From an uncultured Psychroserpens sp. (GTDB lineage: Bacteria > Bacteroidota > Bacteroidia > Flavobacteriales > Flavobacteriaceae): DNA of 64,000 nucleotides. The position numbers were made by a program, and so were the translations under genes. The stretch is taken from positions 296,412-360,411 of the forward strand of contig NZ_CANMVN010000004.1 in NCBI RefSeq assembly GCF_947501425.1, written 5' to 3'. The notes under the pieces were generated by a model. That model did no database searches. It was not told where the DNA came from and was given only the letters and a program-made list of their open reading frames with translations. Positions within the stretch are counted from its first letter, which is position 1. Each line of letters begins with the position of its first letter. Below, piece by piece: positions 8,343 to 17,191 of the stretch.

Positions 8343-11300
8343 TTAAATTCCTGTAAATTCTTTTACAACATTATCTACATCTAAATAAAACACTTTAAAA
8401 AACTGACTATAATCAGTCCCACTTATCACGTCAAATGCTCTACGAGCTGCAATCAAAGCATCTCCATTAGCTCCTCTAGGTAAAAATAAGTAATCGTGAC
8501 CATCTATTCTACTTAAACCAGGCTGAACTGTTTCAAGAGCATTAACTACATCTTGCTGCCCTCTATTAGAGCGTGTAATTAGCTCTCCATAATATTGCAA
8601 TTGTTGTGGGTCAATATTTGTGCCTTCATATCCTGTTTTGATATCTAACGTTCTTGGAGGAGGAATTCTAATTTGATCTGGAATAATAAATTTTCTTGCA
8701 TTAAATCCTTCAACACCTTCAACGGCTATTCTAGGTTGTATTACTCTTGTCTGAGCTTGTAACAAATTCTGTGCTCTTGCAAAATGCTCTCCAACACTTC
8801 CTATTGAGCCAGATTGATCAAGTAAGTCAGTAATATATTTAAAGTCATTAACATCTGTGATTTGCTCTCCAACAAGACGATTAACTCTGCTAACCACCCT
8901 ACCTCTAGCATTACTTAGAACAGATACATTTCTTATAATATCTTCATTTAATAATTCATCTAACATTCTATGAATATCAGGAAATCGCTGAGCTAAGGTA
9001 TTTGCTTGAAATGCAGCTACTAAACGTGGAGCTGATTCTCGCAACAATAAAAGATTTTTTTGGAAATTGTTTAATTGTAAAAATGAACGTCCAAAGCGGT
9101 TAATTAAAGTTTGACTAGATCTAACTCCTCCATCTATACGTGTACTAAAGTTTAAACCTCTACTTAAATATTGAAGGAAGTTACTTGATACAGGATCTCT
9201 AGGTCTTCTTCTTGCAGCTTGCCATGTATCCCAAGCTCTTAATAATGTCTCTGGATCCTCATAATGATCCAGTAGTACTTTCTGGATTCTCGGATCGGTC
9301 AATATTGATTGATAAAGTTGTGGATTACGTGTTGCTATTTGACCTGCATCAATAACGTGTAACACTTCTGGCAATTGGTTTAACCATTGTGCTCCAACAC
9401 CAGTATAAAAATCTATAACTGTAGTCAAGTTCTCATCCTGAAGTCGAATTAGTGCGCGAATCAGATTTGGGTTATCCAAAATATTCTGACTAATTCTAGC
9501 TAAAAGTCCTGTTTGATTTAGTCGATTAAGCATGACTAAGGATTCGGCAAATTCCTCTGTTTGAACCAATGCTCTGGCAGCTTGAGGATCTGCTAGCCTT
9601 AGTGCTTCATCTGTCGATTGCTCTAACTCATTTATAACTCTCACAGCAGCTGTTTGAATTTCGGTGACCTCCGTTAGAGCCTCACCTGTTCTCCCTATAG
9701 CCCTTATAAGTTTGAAAGCATCAAAAACATCCAATCCAAGACCAAGTAGACTTAATCCAAATCCCCACCAAGAAGCATCAACATTAGTTAACGAATTAGA
9801 TGGATCTATTGCAGTTCTATGGGCAGCACTTGTAAAAGATGCTTCTTGATACTGAATTACGGCATCGATAACATTAACAGTAACACTTCCAGCAAGTGCC
9901 ACCCAACCAACTGGCCCACTAGCTAAGGCTAATAAGCCTAAGCCTATACCTAGTGCAGCTAGCCATATATCCCTAGCAAATTCACTATCTCTATGGTCTT
10001 GTACAGCATCATTAATCAAGGTATCATGGATAGTACCGTCTTGAATACCTAGTTCGAGTTTGGTTTGTGCAATAACTACATCTAATTCCCATATATTATT
10101 GCTATCTATTGATCCAACAATCTGATCAATATTATTTTTTATATCTGTTGTAATACTACTAATATGAGGAAGCAACCTTGCTCCTAACTCTTCTGGTTCA
10201 AGACTTTCATAAGATGAGGCATGACGCTTGAGCGCTTTATGAAAATCAGGATGAGCTAAAATAGAGAAGTTTGGCGCATGTGCCTCGGTCAAGTCAAAAG
10301 CACGTTGATTAGCATCATAAGCATTAATGAAATGATCATTACCACCACGTCTGCCTGTACCAAACTTATAGTGTTCATAAACCCTTTCTGCAGCAGCTCT
10401 AGGATTCCCTAATGATCCGCCTCCCATTTCAACTCCAGTTACGTGATATGGCATCTCTTCTACAATACCAGCACTTCGCTCTCTTGCTGCCAAGCTGTAA
10501 TGAGCTGCAAGTTGTTTGACTATTCTAGACAAACTAAGTAAGCTCTCGCTATTCTGGTACCTTTGACTTTCAATATTAGCGCTCACCTCGTTACTTCGTA
10601 ACATTCTTACTGCCACGGTCTGAGCATATCGACCAAATGAATTTTTAAATTCGGTTTCTGATTGACGATAAATACTTAAACTAATTCCTCGTTCTTGTAA
10701 TAATCTGTTTCTTTCGGCAATAAGTCGACTCTTCTCTGCTCTTAATTCAATCCTAAGATCTTCTCCACGAACTCTGGGATCATGACCTAAACTTAGTAAC
10801 ATTATAGTATTCTCAAGCTCACTTATTCTCTTATTTAATTCATAAATAGAATCAGTTCCATAGAGGTCAAAAATACTATCTTGAACTCCTTCAATTGCAG
10901 AGTTTTGTGATTCGTCTCTTGAATTATACCTCCGATCAAAATATTCACCATGTATACTCTGATATAAATCATTACGAATTCTCATGTTTCTGAAGCCTCT
11001 CTCAACATCTAAATCAGTCAAAGGGGTGTAATTGGTAAGATGCCAGTTATGTTCTGTTCTTAATATATCTGCTTCACGCTCAGAAACATTAAGCATATGC
11101 ATTACCGAATTTGTAAAATATGTTCTTCTATCTACAATTCTGTCTATCGGAATCCTAAAAACCAAATACAATTGCCCCTCTCCACTGTAAGAGGCTGATC
11201 TCCTTGAATACGATTGAGTGGTTAACGCACTATCAACAGCTCTTAAGGTAGTGGCGTCTAATCTTCCATGCGAATCTGACCCAATTCCTCTTTCTATTTG

Positions 11301-12176
11301 AAAATTTCTTAAAGCCCTTTCAGTTTCACCTCCAAACTTGCTATCAACACCAAATTCATCCAAAATATAGTTTAATATCACTAGAGCTTGTTGTAACCTT
11401 CCTATATTACTATTATTAGTAAAATTGGTAACTACCCGTCCAGGCTCACTCAAAATTCTTTGAAAATAAGGTGTATTTAGTAATCTGGATTGTAATGGAA
11501 GCTCATCTATTTGCTCATATTCAAGATCATACTTTTGAATTCTCGTTTTATCTCCTGCGTCTTGTTGAATTGTATGTGTTAGTTCATGCGCTAATAGATG
11601 TTTCCCCGAATGAGAATTAGGATTGTACTTTCCTTCATTAAAATAGATGTCATTACCTACTGTAAACGCTTGAGCATTGAGTTTTTTACTTAAATTAATG
11701 GCATTAGAATCTGTATGAATACGGACATTGGAAAAATTAGTATCAAAACCACTTTCCATCACATCTTTAGTTTGCTTATCCAATGCTTTACCACCACCCT
11801 TTGATTTGTAAATTTTACTAGTAATATCATTTGTAGTAGTATGGTCGCTTAAGAGACTTGATGATTTACACTGAATAATTGGTGTAATTTGCTCTGACAG
11901 TGGCTTTTTACGTATACGCTCTTCATCTTCTTCACAATTATTACATTTACGTTGTATTCTTCCAGTAGATGGTATTGGTTTCTCAACTGCAGTAAGTTTC
12001 ATCTGGGTTACCTGATCAGCCATTCGATCTGCCTCAACTTCGTATTTATCATCTGACTCACCTATTTCCAGCTTCTCTTGAATGATTGGAGCAGATTTAA
12101 TAAATCCTGGCCTTGCTGAAGACAGACCACCATTGGGTATATTATTAATCTTATTATGCTCGTTTGAAAATATCAT
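8343..12176 (-). CDS. Large DUF4157 protein, candidate eCIS effector
   Basis: 1,277 aa. The N-terminus carries the linker typical of DUF4157 cargo, with a cysteine pair (RKCNNCEEDEE) and repeated RK/Q-rich residues. The DUF4157 core spans about 125-210 and ends in HELTHTIQQ (zinc-metallopeptidase-like, His197-His201). A peptidoglycan-binding-like helical module follows at about 240-315 (FGVDSKFGGETERALRNFQ). The centre contains long helices and Gly/Ala/Leu-rich segments at about 730-770 and 795-820 that could insert into a membrane. The C-terminus has a conserved-looking E1130 and D1178-I-K1180 followed by QLQYY, reminiscent of PD-(D/E)XK nucleases. DUF4157 is a known eCIS-cargo-associated domain; the nuclease idea is inference. 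Confidence 0.85.
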   Translation of the reverse strand: MIFSNEHNKINNIPNGGLSSARPGFIKSAPIIQEKLEIGESDDKYEVEADRMADQVTQMKLTAVEKPIPSTGRIQRKCNNCEEDEERIRKKPLSEQITPIIQCKSSSLLSDHTTTNDITSKIYKSKGGGKALDKQTKDVMESGFDTNFSNVRIHTDSNAINLSKKLNAQAFTVGNDIYFNEGKYNPNSHSGKHLLAHELTHTIQQDAGDKTRIQKYDLEYEQIDELPLQSRLLNTPYFQRILSEPGRVVTNFTNNSNIGRLQQALVILNYILDEFGVDSKFGGETERALRNFQIERGIGSDSHGRLDATTLRAVDSALTTQSYSRRSASYSGEGQLYLVFRIPIDRIVDRRTYFTNSVMHMLNVSEREADILRTEHNWHLTNYTPLTDLDVERGFRNMRIRNDLYQSIHGEYFDRRYNSRDESQNSAIEGVQDSIFDLYGTDSIYELNKRISELENTIMLLSLGHDPRVRGEDLRIELRAEKSRLIAERNRLLQERGISLSIYRQSETEFKNSFGRYAQTVAVRMLRSNEVSANIESQRYQNSESLLSLSRIVKQLAAHYSLAARERSAGIVEEMPYHVTGVEMGGGSLGNPRAAAERVYEHYKFGTGRRGGNDHFINAYDANQRAFDLTEAHAPNFSILAHPDFHKALKRHASSYESLEPEELGARLLPHISSITTDIKNNIDQIVGSIDSNNIWELDVVIAQTKLELGIQDGTIHDTLINDAVQDHRDSEFARDIWLAALGIGLGLLALASGPVGWVALAGSVTVNVIDAVIQYQEASFTSAAHRTAIDPSNSLTNVDASWWGFGLSLLGLGLDVFDAFKLIRAIGRTGEALTEVTEIQTAAVRVINELEQSTDEALRLADPQAARALVQTEEFAESLVMLNRLNQTGLLARISQNILDNPNLIRALIRLQDENLTTVIDFYTGVGAQWLNQLPEVLHVIDAGQIATRNPQLYQSILTDPRIQKVLLDHYEDPETLLRAWDTWQAARRRPRDPVSSNFLQYLSRGLNFSTRIDGGVRSSQTLINRFGRSFLQLNNFQKNLLLLRESAPRLVAAFQANTLAQRFPDIHRMLDELLNEDIIRNVSVLSNARGRVVSRVNRLVGEQITDVNDFKYITDLLDQSGSIGSVGEHFARAQNLLQAQTRVIQPRIAVEGVEGFNARKFIIPDQIRIPPPRTLDIKTGYEGTNIDPQQLQYYGELITRSNRGQQDVVNALETVQPGLSRIDGHDYLFLPRGANGDALIAARRAFDVISGTDYSQFFKVFYLDVDNVVKEFTGI

Positions 12177-12188
12177 TTTGTTTTTTTA

Positions 12189-13730
12189 TCAATCCATTGC
12201 GTCTTCAGCTGAACTTCCTTTCTTTTTACATGAATTCCCTTTATCTAATGCTGTCATACTTTTCCATGTCCCCATTTCCAGATAGTAAACTTGACCACCT
12301 TTGTAATATCCAGGAAGTCTAGTCTTTTCTTTGGGGTGATATTGTTTCATTGTTGATTTCCAAACATCTATCACTGACTGAACATCGAAAGACTGGTTTA
12401 ACAATAATGGTTTGTTTAATGCTTTTATTTTTTTCTGAAAAGTACTTCTAACCTTACCACCTTCTAAAGGCGCAGATTTACGGTACCCAAGAATGACAGC
12501 ATTAGGAAAAAGTGGAGCAAAAACTTCAATAGCCTCTTTACAAATAGTAGCACAAGATGTACTTATGATTAGCTTGACACGACTAAAATCACCTTTACCT
12601 ATTAACTTTCGTAAATCAATAAATTGTGTTTGTGTTCCATTTGCAAAAAGTCCTGGATGATTATACTGTGCATATTGATGCCCATAGAAGTACAAAATAT
12701 CTGTAGCTTCCATTACAGGAGCTTCTGTTCTAGCTGCGCTTTCGAGTGCAGCAGTATCTAATGTTTTAGGAGCTGCCAAACCTTTTGCATCAAAGCTTTC
12801 AATTTCAGAAAGACCAAGATTCTTTAACTTTGATCTCCCACCAGAATAATAGCCTGAATACATACCACTATGGCCTCCAAAAGCAGTATTAGCTTCTGCC
12901 CATATTATTTTACCCTTTTCAGTACTCTGTAGCTTCTTCTTTATCTCTAAAAGCTTTTCGGAGCTGGCACATCTAATAATCCATTTCAGGTTTTTAATCA
13001 AAATTAATTTATCTTCTTTAGTTAAAGAATCAATCTTTGAAACCTGAGTTTCAATTTGTGAAATTTTTTGACTTTCGTTGTAAGTTTTGCACAAATCATC
13101 TTTCTTTTGAATTTTTAGCCCACTCTCCTGCTGGATGGTATGTGTTAATTCATGGGCTAGTAAATGTTTACCCGAATTAGATTCGGGATTATACTTTCCC
13201 TCATTAAAATAAATATCATTTCCTACCGTAAATGCTTGTGCATTGAGTTCTTGACTTAATTGTTTAGCATTTGTATCTGTATGTAATCTTACATCAGAAA
13301 AGTCCCTGCCAAATCTGTTTTCCATGAAAGATTTTGTATCATTATCCATAGTTGAACCTAACCCCCTTGTTGAACTAATTTTAGAATTCACACTATCTGA
13401 AGTCATTACTTCATTCTCAGAAGACGTTTGTTTTTTATTAATTAGTGGTGATACTTTTTTATGTAATGCTTTTTTTTGAACCTGTTCTTCATCACAAGCA
13501 GAACATTTTCGCTGTACTAAAGTACTTTTAGATGACTTTGTATTATCTAAATATGATGTATTTACTACTTGATCTGCAACTTGATCTGCCTCTTTTTCAT
13601 AAGCGTCATTTTGTGAACCAATAATTAATTTTTTTTGAATTACAGAGGCTGAAATAAATGCTGGCACTTTTTTTAAGTTTGTTGTAGCATTAGTTCTATC
13701 TTCTTTATTATGAAGTGGTTCTTTACTCAT
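12189..13730 (-). CDS. DUF4157 protein with caspase/CHAT-like C-terminus, candidate eCIS effector
   Basis: 513 aa. The layout of the N-terminal 215 residues matches the neighbouring 1,277-aa protein: a cysteine pair (RKCSACDEE), a disordered linker, then a DUF4157 core ending in HELTHTIQQ (His193-His197). The C-terminus (about 320-470) is unrelated. It has ILYFYGHQYAQYN (His351) followed 42 residues later by LIISTSCAT (Cys393), then FPNAVILGYRKSAP. This hydrophobic-strand/His, hydrophobic-strand/Cys pattern resembles clan CD cysteine peptidases (CHAT, caspases), although the usual Gly directly after the His is Gln here. A protease payload is therefore plausible but unproven. It lies 12 bp from both neighbours' ends in the operon. 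Confidence 0.85.
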   Translation of the reverse strand: MSKEPLHNKEDRTNATTNLKKVPAFISASVIQKKLIIGSQNDAYEKEADQVADQVVNTSYLDNTKSSKSTLVQRKCSACDEEQVQKKALHKKVSPLINKKQTSSENEVMTSDSVNSKISSTRGLGSTMDNDTKSFMENRFGRDFSDVRLHTDTNAKQLSQELNAQAFTVGNDIYFNEGKYNPESNSGKHLLAHELTHTIQQESGLKIQKKDDLCKTYNESQKISQIETQVSKIDSLTKEDKLILIKNLKWIIRCASSEKLLEIKKKLQSTEKGKIIWAEANTAFGGHSGMYSGYYSGGRSKLKNLGLSEIESFDAKGLAAPKTLDTAALESAARTEAPVMEATDILYFYGHQYAQYNHPGLFANGTQTQFIDLRKLIGKGDFSRVKLIISTSCATICKEAIEVFAPLFPNAVILGYRKSAPLEGGKVRSTFQKKIKALNKPLLLNQSFDVQSVIDVWKSTMKQYHPKEKTRLPGYYKGGQVYYLEMGTWKSMTALDKGNSCKKKGSSAEDAMD

Positions 13731-13742
13731 ACTTCTAAATTA

Positions 13743-14384
13743 TTATTGATTAATTTGACCTGATTCAATAATTAATTGCCTCCTTTTATTGACATCTTCT
13801 CGTAATTTATCAATTTGTTTAGGGTCAATTATTGGATTATTTTCAAGTTCTTTCATTTTCCTATTCAGCTCTATTTGAAAGTTTTCCTTATTCTTATTTA
13901 AAACAGGATCTTCGATGATTTTTTTTGTATTTGCCAATTCAATAGTTGCCTTAGCTTTTTGATTGGTACTATCTTTTGTGAGTGCTTCTTTTGAATATTT
14001 AATGGCCTTTGCGTCGTTGCCTACAACATAGTGTGCGTAACCTAAAACTGCATTTTCTTCAGCTGTTTTTGCCTTTTCCGTCGTTTCAAATTCACTGATT
14101 TTTTTATTTAATATGGTTTTTATTTCATAATTATCCGGACAATATTCAGAGGCCTCAGCAAGTTCTTTAAGCTCTATTAATTTCTTCTCTTTTTCATATT
14201 TAAATAAGCCGAAAACTTCTGCATTTGAAATAGCTGAAAATCCCATCATAAAAAAAGAAATAAGTATGAGCCAAATGGCATTCAAATAAGGTTTATCCTT
14301 TCTTATTAATAAAACAACCAAAGCCAATGCAAACAGAAACAGTATTGATCCTGCGGTTGTAAGTATAATTTCATTTAATTCCAT
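13743..14384 (-). CDS. Membrane-anchored TPR-like protein in eCIS operon
   Basis: 213 aa. Two hydrophobic helices lie near residues 8-27 (GSILFLFALALVVLLI) and 35-52 (IWLILISFFMMGFSA), giving an N-terminal hairpin in the inner membrane. The remainder is a charged helical region with one TPR-like pair (AVLGYAHYVVGNDAKAIKYS) and a coiled C-terminus. I do not recognise a named family. It lies between the cell-wall hydrolase and the effectors in the same operon. It could tether assembling particles or cargo, or help particle release; the sequence shows only membrane anchoring and helical repeats. Confidence 0.7.
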   Translation of the reverse strand: MELNEIILTTAGSILFLFALALVVLLIRKDKPYLNAIWLILISFFMMGFSAISNAEVFGLFKYEKEKKLIELKELAEASEYCPDNYEIKTILNKKISEFETTEKAKTAEENAVLGYAHYVVGNDAKAIKYSKEALTKDSTNQKAKATIELANTKKIIEDPVLNKNKENFQIELNRKMKELENNPIIDPKQIDKLREDVNKRRQLIIESGQINQ

Positions 14385-14395
14385 TTTGATTCTAT

Positions 14396-15217
14396 TTAAT
14401 TGACCCAGTTTTCTATTGAAAACACATCCAGCTTAGATTTTCTAAAATTTCTAACACGCATATAAACCCCATCCCCATTTCTTGACCCTTCGGTATTTGT
14501 ATTTCCTTCAATGGTTGTAAAAGTATCTGAATCAACATCAATAATAATAGCAGTATGTGTCCAATCAAGATGAGCCTTTCTTATGAGCATAATATCACCT
14601 GATTGTATCAAACCTGGATTTTCTCTAATCTTATAATTTCTTATCAATGCGCCAGTTTCCATAGCTCTAACTCCTACGGTATCACAGCTATAGGTTAAAG
14701 GCATCATTGTCTTGAAATTCTTATCATGCAATGTAAATGCCTGATCAATAATAGCCTGTACAAAGCCCATACACCAGAACCACCATTGTCCTTCATGCCC
14801 ATCCATATAACTTCGAACCCATGGGCCAGAATTTGATTCTCCATTTATCTTTAATTCAAAAGGAAGTTCTTCCAGATGTTGACGAGCAACCTCAACAATT
14901 GTATGTCTCATACTATGGTGCTTCGTTGCCCCTTCAAATGCATTTTTCAAAGGCTTGACCAATTTGTCAAACAGCGATTTAGATACAATCCCATTTTGAG
15001 TAACACCAATGAAGTTTTGAAAATTTTTGACAGCAATCTCTGTTGCAGGTCCAAAATCACCATCAACTTTTGTCATTGATCCAATACCAGGATTCATACG
15101 TTCTTGAAGACATAACCATGATTGTATTTTTCTTACTTCTTTACGACTATTATTATTCCCATTCTTTCTTTGAGTGTTAGGAATATTTAATTCTTTTAGA
15201 TATTTATTTTTTTTCAT
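14396..15217 (-). CDS. Peptidoglycan-binding plus CHAP-like hydrolase of the eCIS operon
   Basis: 273 aa without a signal peptide. Residues about 20-95 form a PG_binding_1 domain (VDGDFGPATEIAVKNFQNFI). The C-terminal part looks like a CHAP/NlpC-P60-type amidase: a Cys in WWFWCMGFVQ, which fits the nucleophile, and a His in HLDWTHTAIIIDV, followed by IEGNTN. Enzymes of this kind cleave peptidoglycan. In an injection-system operon the likely roles are lysis for particle release, or a carried enzyme that breaches a target wall. The lack of a secretion signal fits cytoplasmic build-up until lysis, or loading into particles. Family assignment is good; role is inferred. Confidence 0.8.
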   Translation of the reverse strand: MKKNKYLKELNIPNTQRKNGNNNSRKEVRKIQSWLCLQERMNPGIGSMTKVDGDFGPATEIAVKNFQNFIGVTQNGIVSKSLFDKLVKPLKNAFEGATKHHSMRHTIVEVARQHLEELPFELKINGESNSGPWVRSYMDGHEGQWWFWCMGFVQAIIDQAFTLHDKNFKTMMPLTYSCDTVGVRAMETGALIRNYKIRENPGLIQSGDIMLIRKAHLDWTHTAIIIDVDSDTFTTIEGNTNTEGSRNGDGVYMRVRNFRKSKLDVFSIENWVN

Positions 15218-15227
15218 GATCTAGAAT

Positions 15228-16619
15228 TTAATTCCAGTTACAAATTAAATAGTCTTCCATCCACGGGGTTTTTATCATTCCTATTCCCCATGGTAATTGA
15301 TCTAACAGTAGATCGTAACTTTTGTTTTCTACTGTGAGTTCATAGTGTTCATCTTCTCTCAAGGCTAGTTTACCTGATCGCTTAATAAAACTTTCCTGCA
15401 ATCCTGAAACAGAAGTGTTTTTTAGAATTGTCCAATGATTGATAACTGACTGTAGTAAATCCTGACACACTCTTATTTCTATTTGACTGGCTTCAAACTT
15501 AGTTTGAACTGTATCTATAGGGTTAACTCCACAAAAGAGTTTGTTTAAAATCAATTGGTTTTCAAAAATGACCTCTTCAAAACCAACGAGATATTGTAAA
15601 ACCAATACTGCTCTATGTTGTGATAGCACGTCTTTCCAAATTCCATTTTCCTGATATCCCAATTCTGAAAATAGTTTCGGTAAAAAAGGATGTAACAAGA
15701 CTAAGCCAGCATTTTCTACAAACAATACTTTATCCTGGTCAAATAGCTTATTATTTTCATTTGTATTAATTTCTTTATGTGAAAAATTTATACCCTCAAA
15801 TAATTCTTCATCTACTGATGTATTTAAGGCTACAGGTTTGATAATCGAGCTATCACTTTCATCATTTTGATACAATAATTTATCAACATATGAACTTTCA
15901 ATATTGTAATATTCTTCAGCAATACGCTTGATCCTGGTCATAAAGTGCTGACTAAGCATTGACGATTCTTCATTGAAATAGGCTATCCAGTATAAAAATT
16001 CTAAAAAGTCATTTAATTGTGGAGATCTATCTATGGCTTTAACAGCAAAATCAAAATCATGAGTAATCCCATCGGCTTCTAAGAATTTAAATTTAAAATG
16101 ACGAGGAAGATTTAAACTCCATCTTAAAATCATTCTAATTTCATCTTTTAGAACAGTCTTCATTTTTTTTACAAAATGCTTATCAATCTCTATATCATTA
16201 TAGAGTGTTGATAGTACTGTTGCTTGTATGTTGGTTTCTATTATTCCTGTTTCAAGAAACTTTATAATTAACTGTTTTGCACGCTCCTTTTTATCCATTT
16301 TCCAACCTGATTTAGCAGTAGGCTTTTCTTCATCAACTCGCCTTTTCATGGGCAAGTATTCTTTCAGAAATGACTCTATTTGGAGCATACTTTGATCGAC
16401 AAATTCGGTTTTCCAGTATTTGGAACTCAAATCATTTAGCACAATTGGTAAATCATCGATTAACCAAATTGTATCTGCATCATCATATTGCAATAGCAAC
16501 TTCTCAAGTCTTGGATAAAACTCTAATTCCAGAACTTGATTTATATCGGTCTTGAACTGCTTCCCTAAAGGCTCTTTAGTACAGTTAAGCTCTATGCTAT
16601 TTTTATGAATGAGATACAT
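15228..16619 (-). CDS. Contractile injection system tape-measure family protein
   Basis: 463 aa. The N-terminus (about 1-90) has the family pattern of a basic start, IELNCTKEPL, then FYPRLEKLLLQYDD and an acidic-hydrophobic strand. The C-terminal half has the diagnostic stretch ENAGLVLLHPFLPKLFSELG, then QHRAVLVLQYLVGF and LILNKLFCGVNPID, as in CIS tape-measure proteins (Afp14/PVC14 neighbourhood). I recall many family members as being longer, so this one may be short or may serve as a terminator-proximal factor rather than the sole length ruler. It lies between the 179-aa protein and the CHAP-like hydrolase. Confidence 0.8.
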   Translation of the reverse strand: MYLIHKNSIELNCTKEPLGKQFKTDINQVLELEFYPRLEKLLLQYDDADTIWLIDDLPIVLNDLSSKYWKTEFVDQSMLQIESFLKEYLPMKRRVDEEKPTAKSGWKMDKKERAKQLIIKFLETGIIETNIQATVLSTLYNDIEIDKHFVKKMKTVLKDEIRMILRWSLNLPRHFKFKFLEADGITHDFDFAVKAIDRSPQLNDFLEFLYWIAYFNEESSMLSQHFMTRIKRIAEEYYNIESSYVDKLLYQNDESDSSIIKPVALNTSVDEELFEGINFSHKEINTNENNKLFDQDKVLFVENAGLVLLHPFLPKLFSELGYQENGIWKDVLSQHRAVLVLQYLVGFEEVIFENQLILNKLFCGVNPIDTVQTKFEASQIEIRVCQDLLQSVINHWTILKNTSVSGLQESFIKRSGKLALREDEHYELTVENKSYDLLLDQLPWGIGMIKTPWMEDYLICNWN

Positions 16620-16630
16620 GGCGTAACTGT

Positions 16631-17170
16631 TTATTCTATATGAGCTGGAACATGCAATTGTATGGATGTGTAAATCATATCTGACTTACTCAATCCAACT
16701 CCTGGGAAATCAAGCTTCAATATATTTGGTTCTTCTAATGCAAAAACCATTGGAACTGGTCCAATATTCACAATATTGTTATTTAAATTATTCATGCCTT
16801 GACGAACAGTGTATGGCACGATGAATGAAATCTTATTGTGTGCAATGATTTCTTTTAATTTAGGAAGAAGACCAGGTTCTAATTTAAAACTTAGATTCCC
16901 TTCATTCTTTTTTAGGACTTTTAAAGCCATTGTAAAGTTCACACTAAACTTTTCAAAACCTCTAAAAGAATAAAACATAACTGCATTTCCACCCGATTTT
17001 ACAGGCTTTTTGAAATTATTATTTTCAAAGGGTATTAAATCAGATTCAACTTCATTGTTTTCTGTATAGTCTAAAAGTTTTGTTAGTACATCCCGTACTT
17101 CTTTTGCTGTATTATTGCCACCGTTTTCAATGGCTTGAATAGCTGTTTCTACGTCTTGTCGTGTTGCCAT
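16631..17170 (-). CDS. Unrecognised 179-aa eCIS operon protein
   Basis: No family recognised. The N-terminal 45 residues are helical (VETAIQAIENGGNNTAKEVR), followed by a beta-rich domain with alternating hydrophobic residues (VNFTMALKVLKKNEGNLSFK, GPVPMVFALEE). The helical head plus beta-sandwich layout resembles small virion-decoration or fibre-attachment proteins. That, and its position just after the 851-aa protein and before the tape-measure gene, suggests a minor structural part. There is no signal peptide or membrane helix. It starts 21 bp after the stop of the upstream gene, so it is likely cotranscribed. Confidence 0.6.
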   Translation of the reverse strand: MATRQDVETAIQAIENGGNNTAKEVRDVLTKLLDYTENNEVESDLIPFENNNFKKPVKSGGNAVMFYSFRGFEKFSVNFTMALKVLKKNEGNLSFKLEPGLLPKLKEIIAHNKISFIVPYTVRQGMNNLNNNIVNIGPVPMVFALEEPNILKLDFPGVGLSKSDMIYTSIQLHVPAHIE

Positions 17171-17191
17171 GAGTATATATGTTTAAATTGT

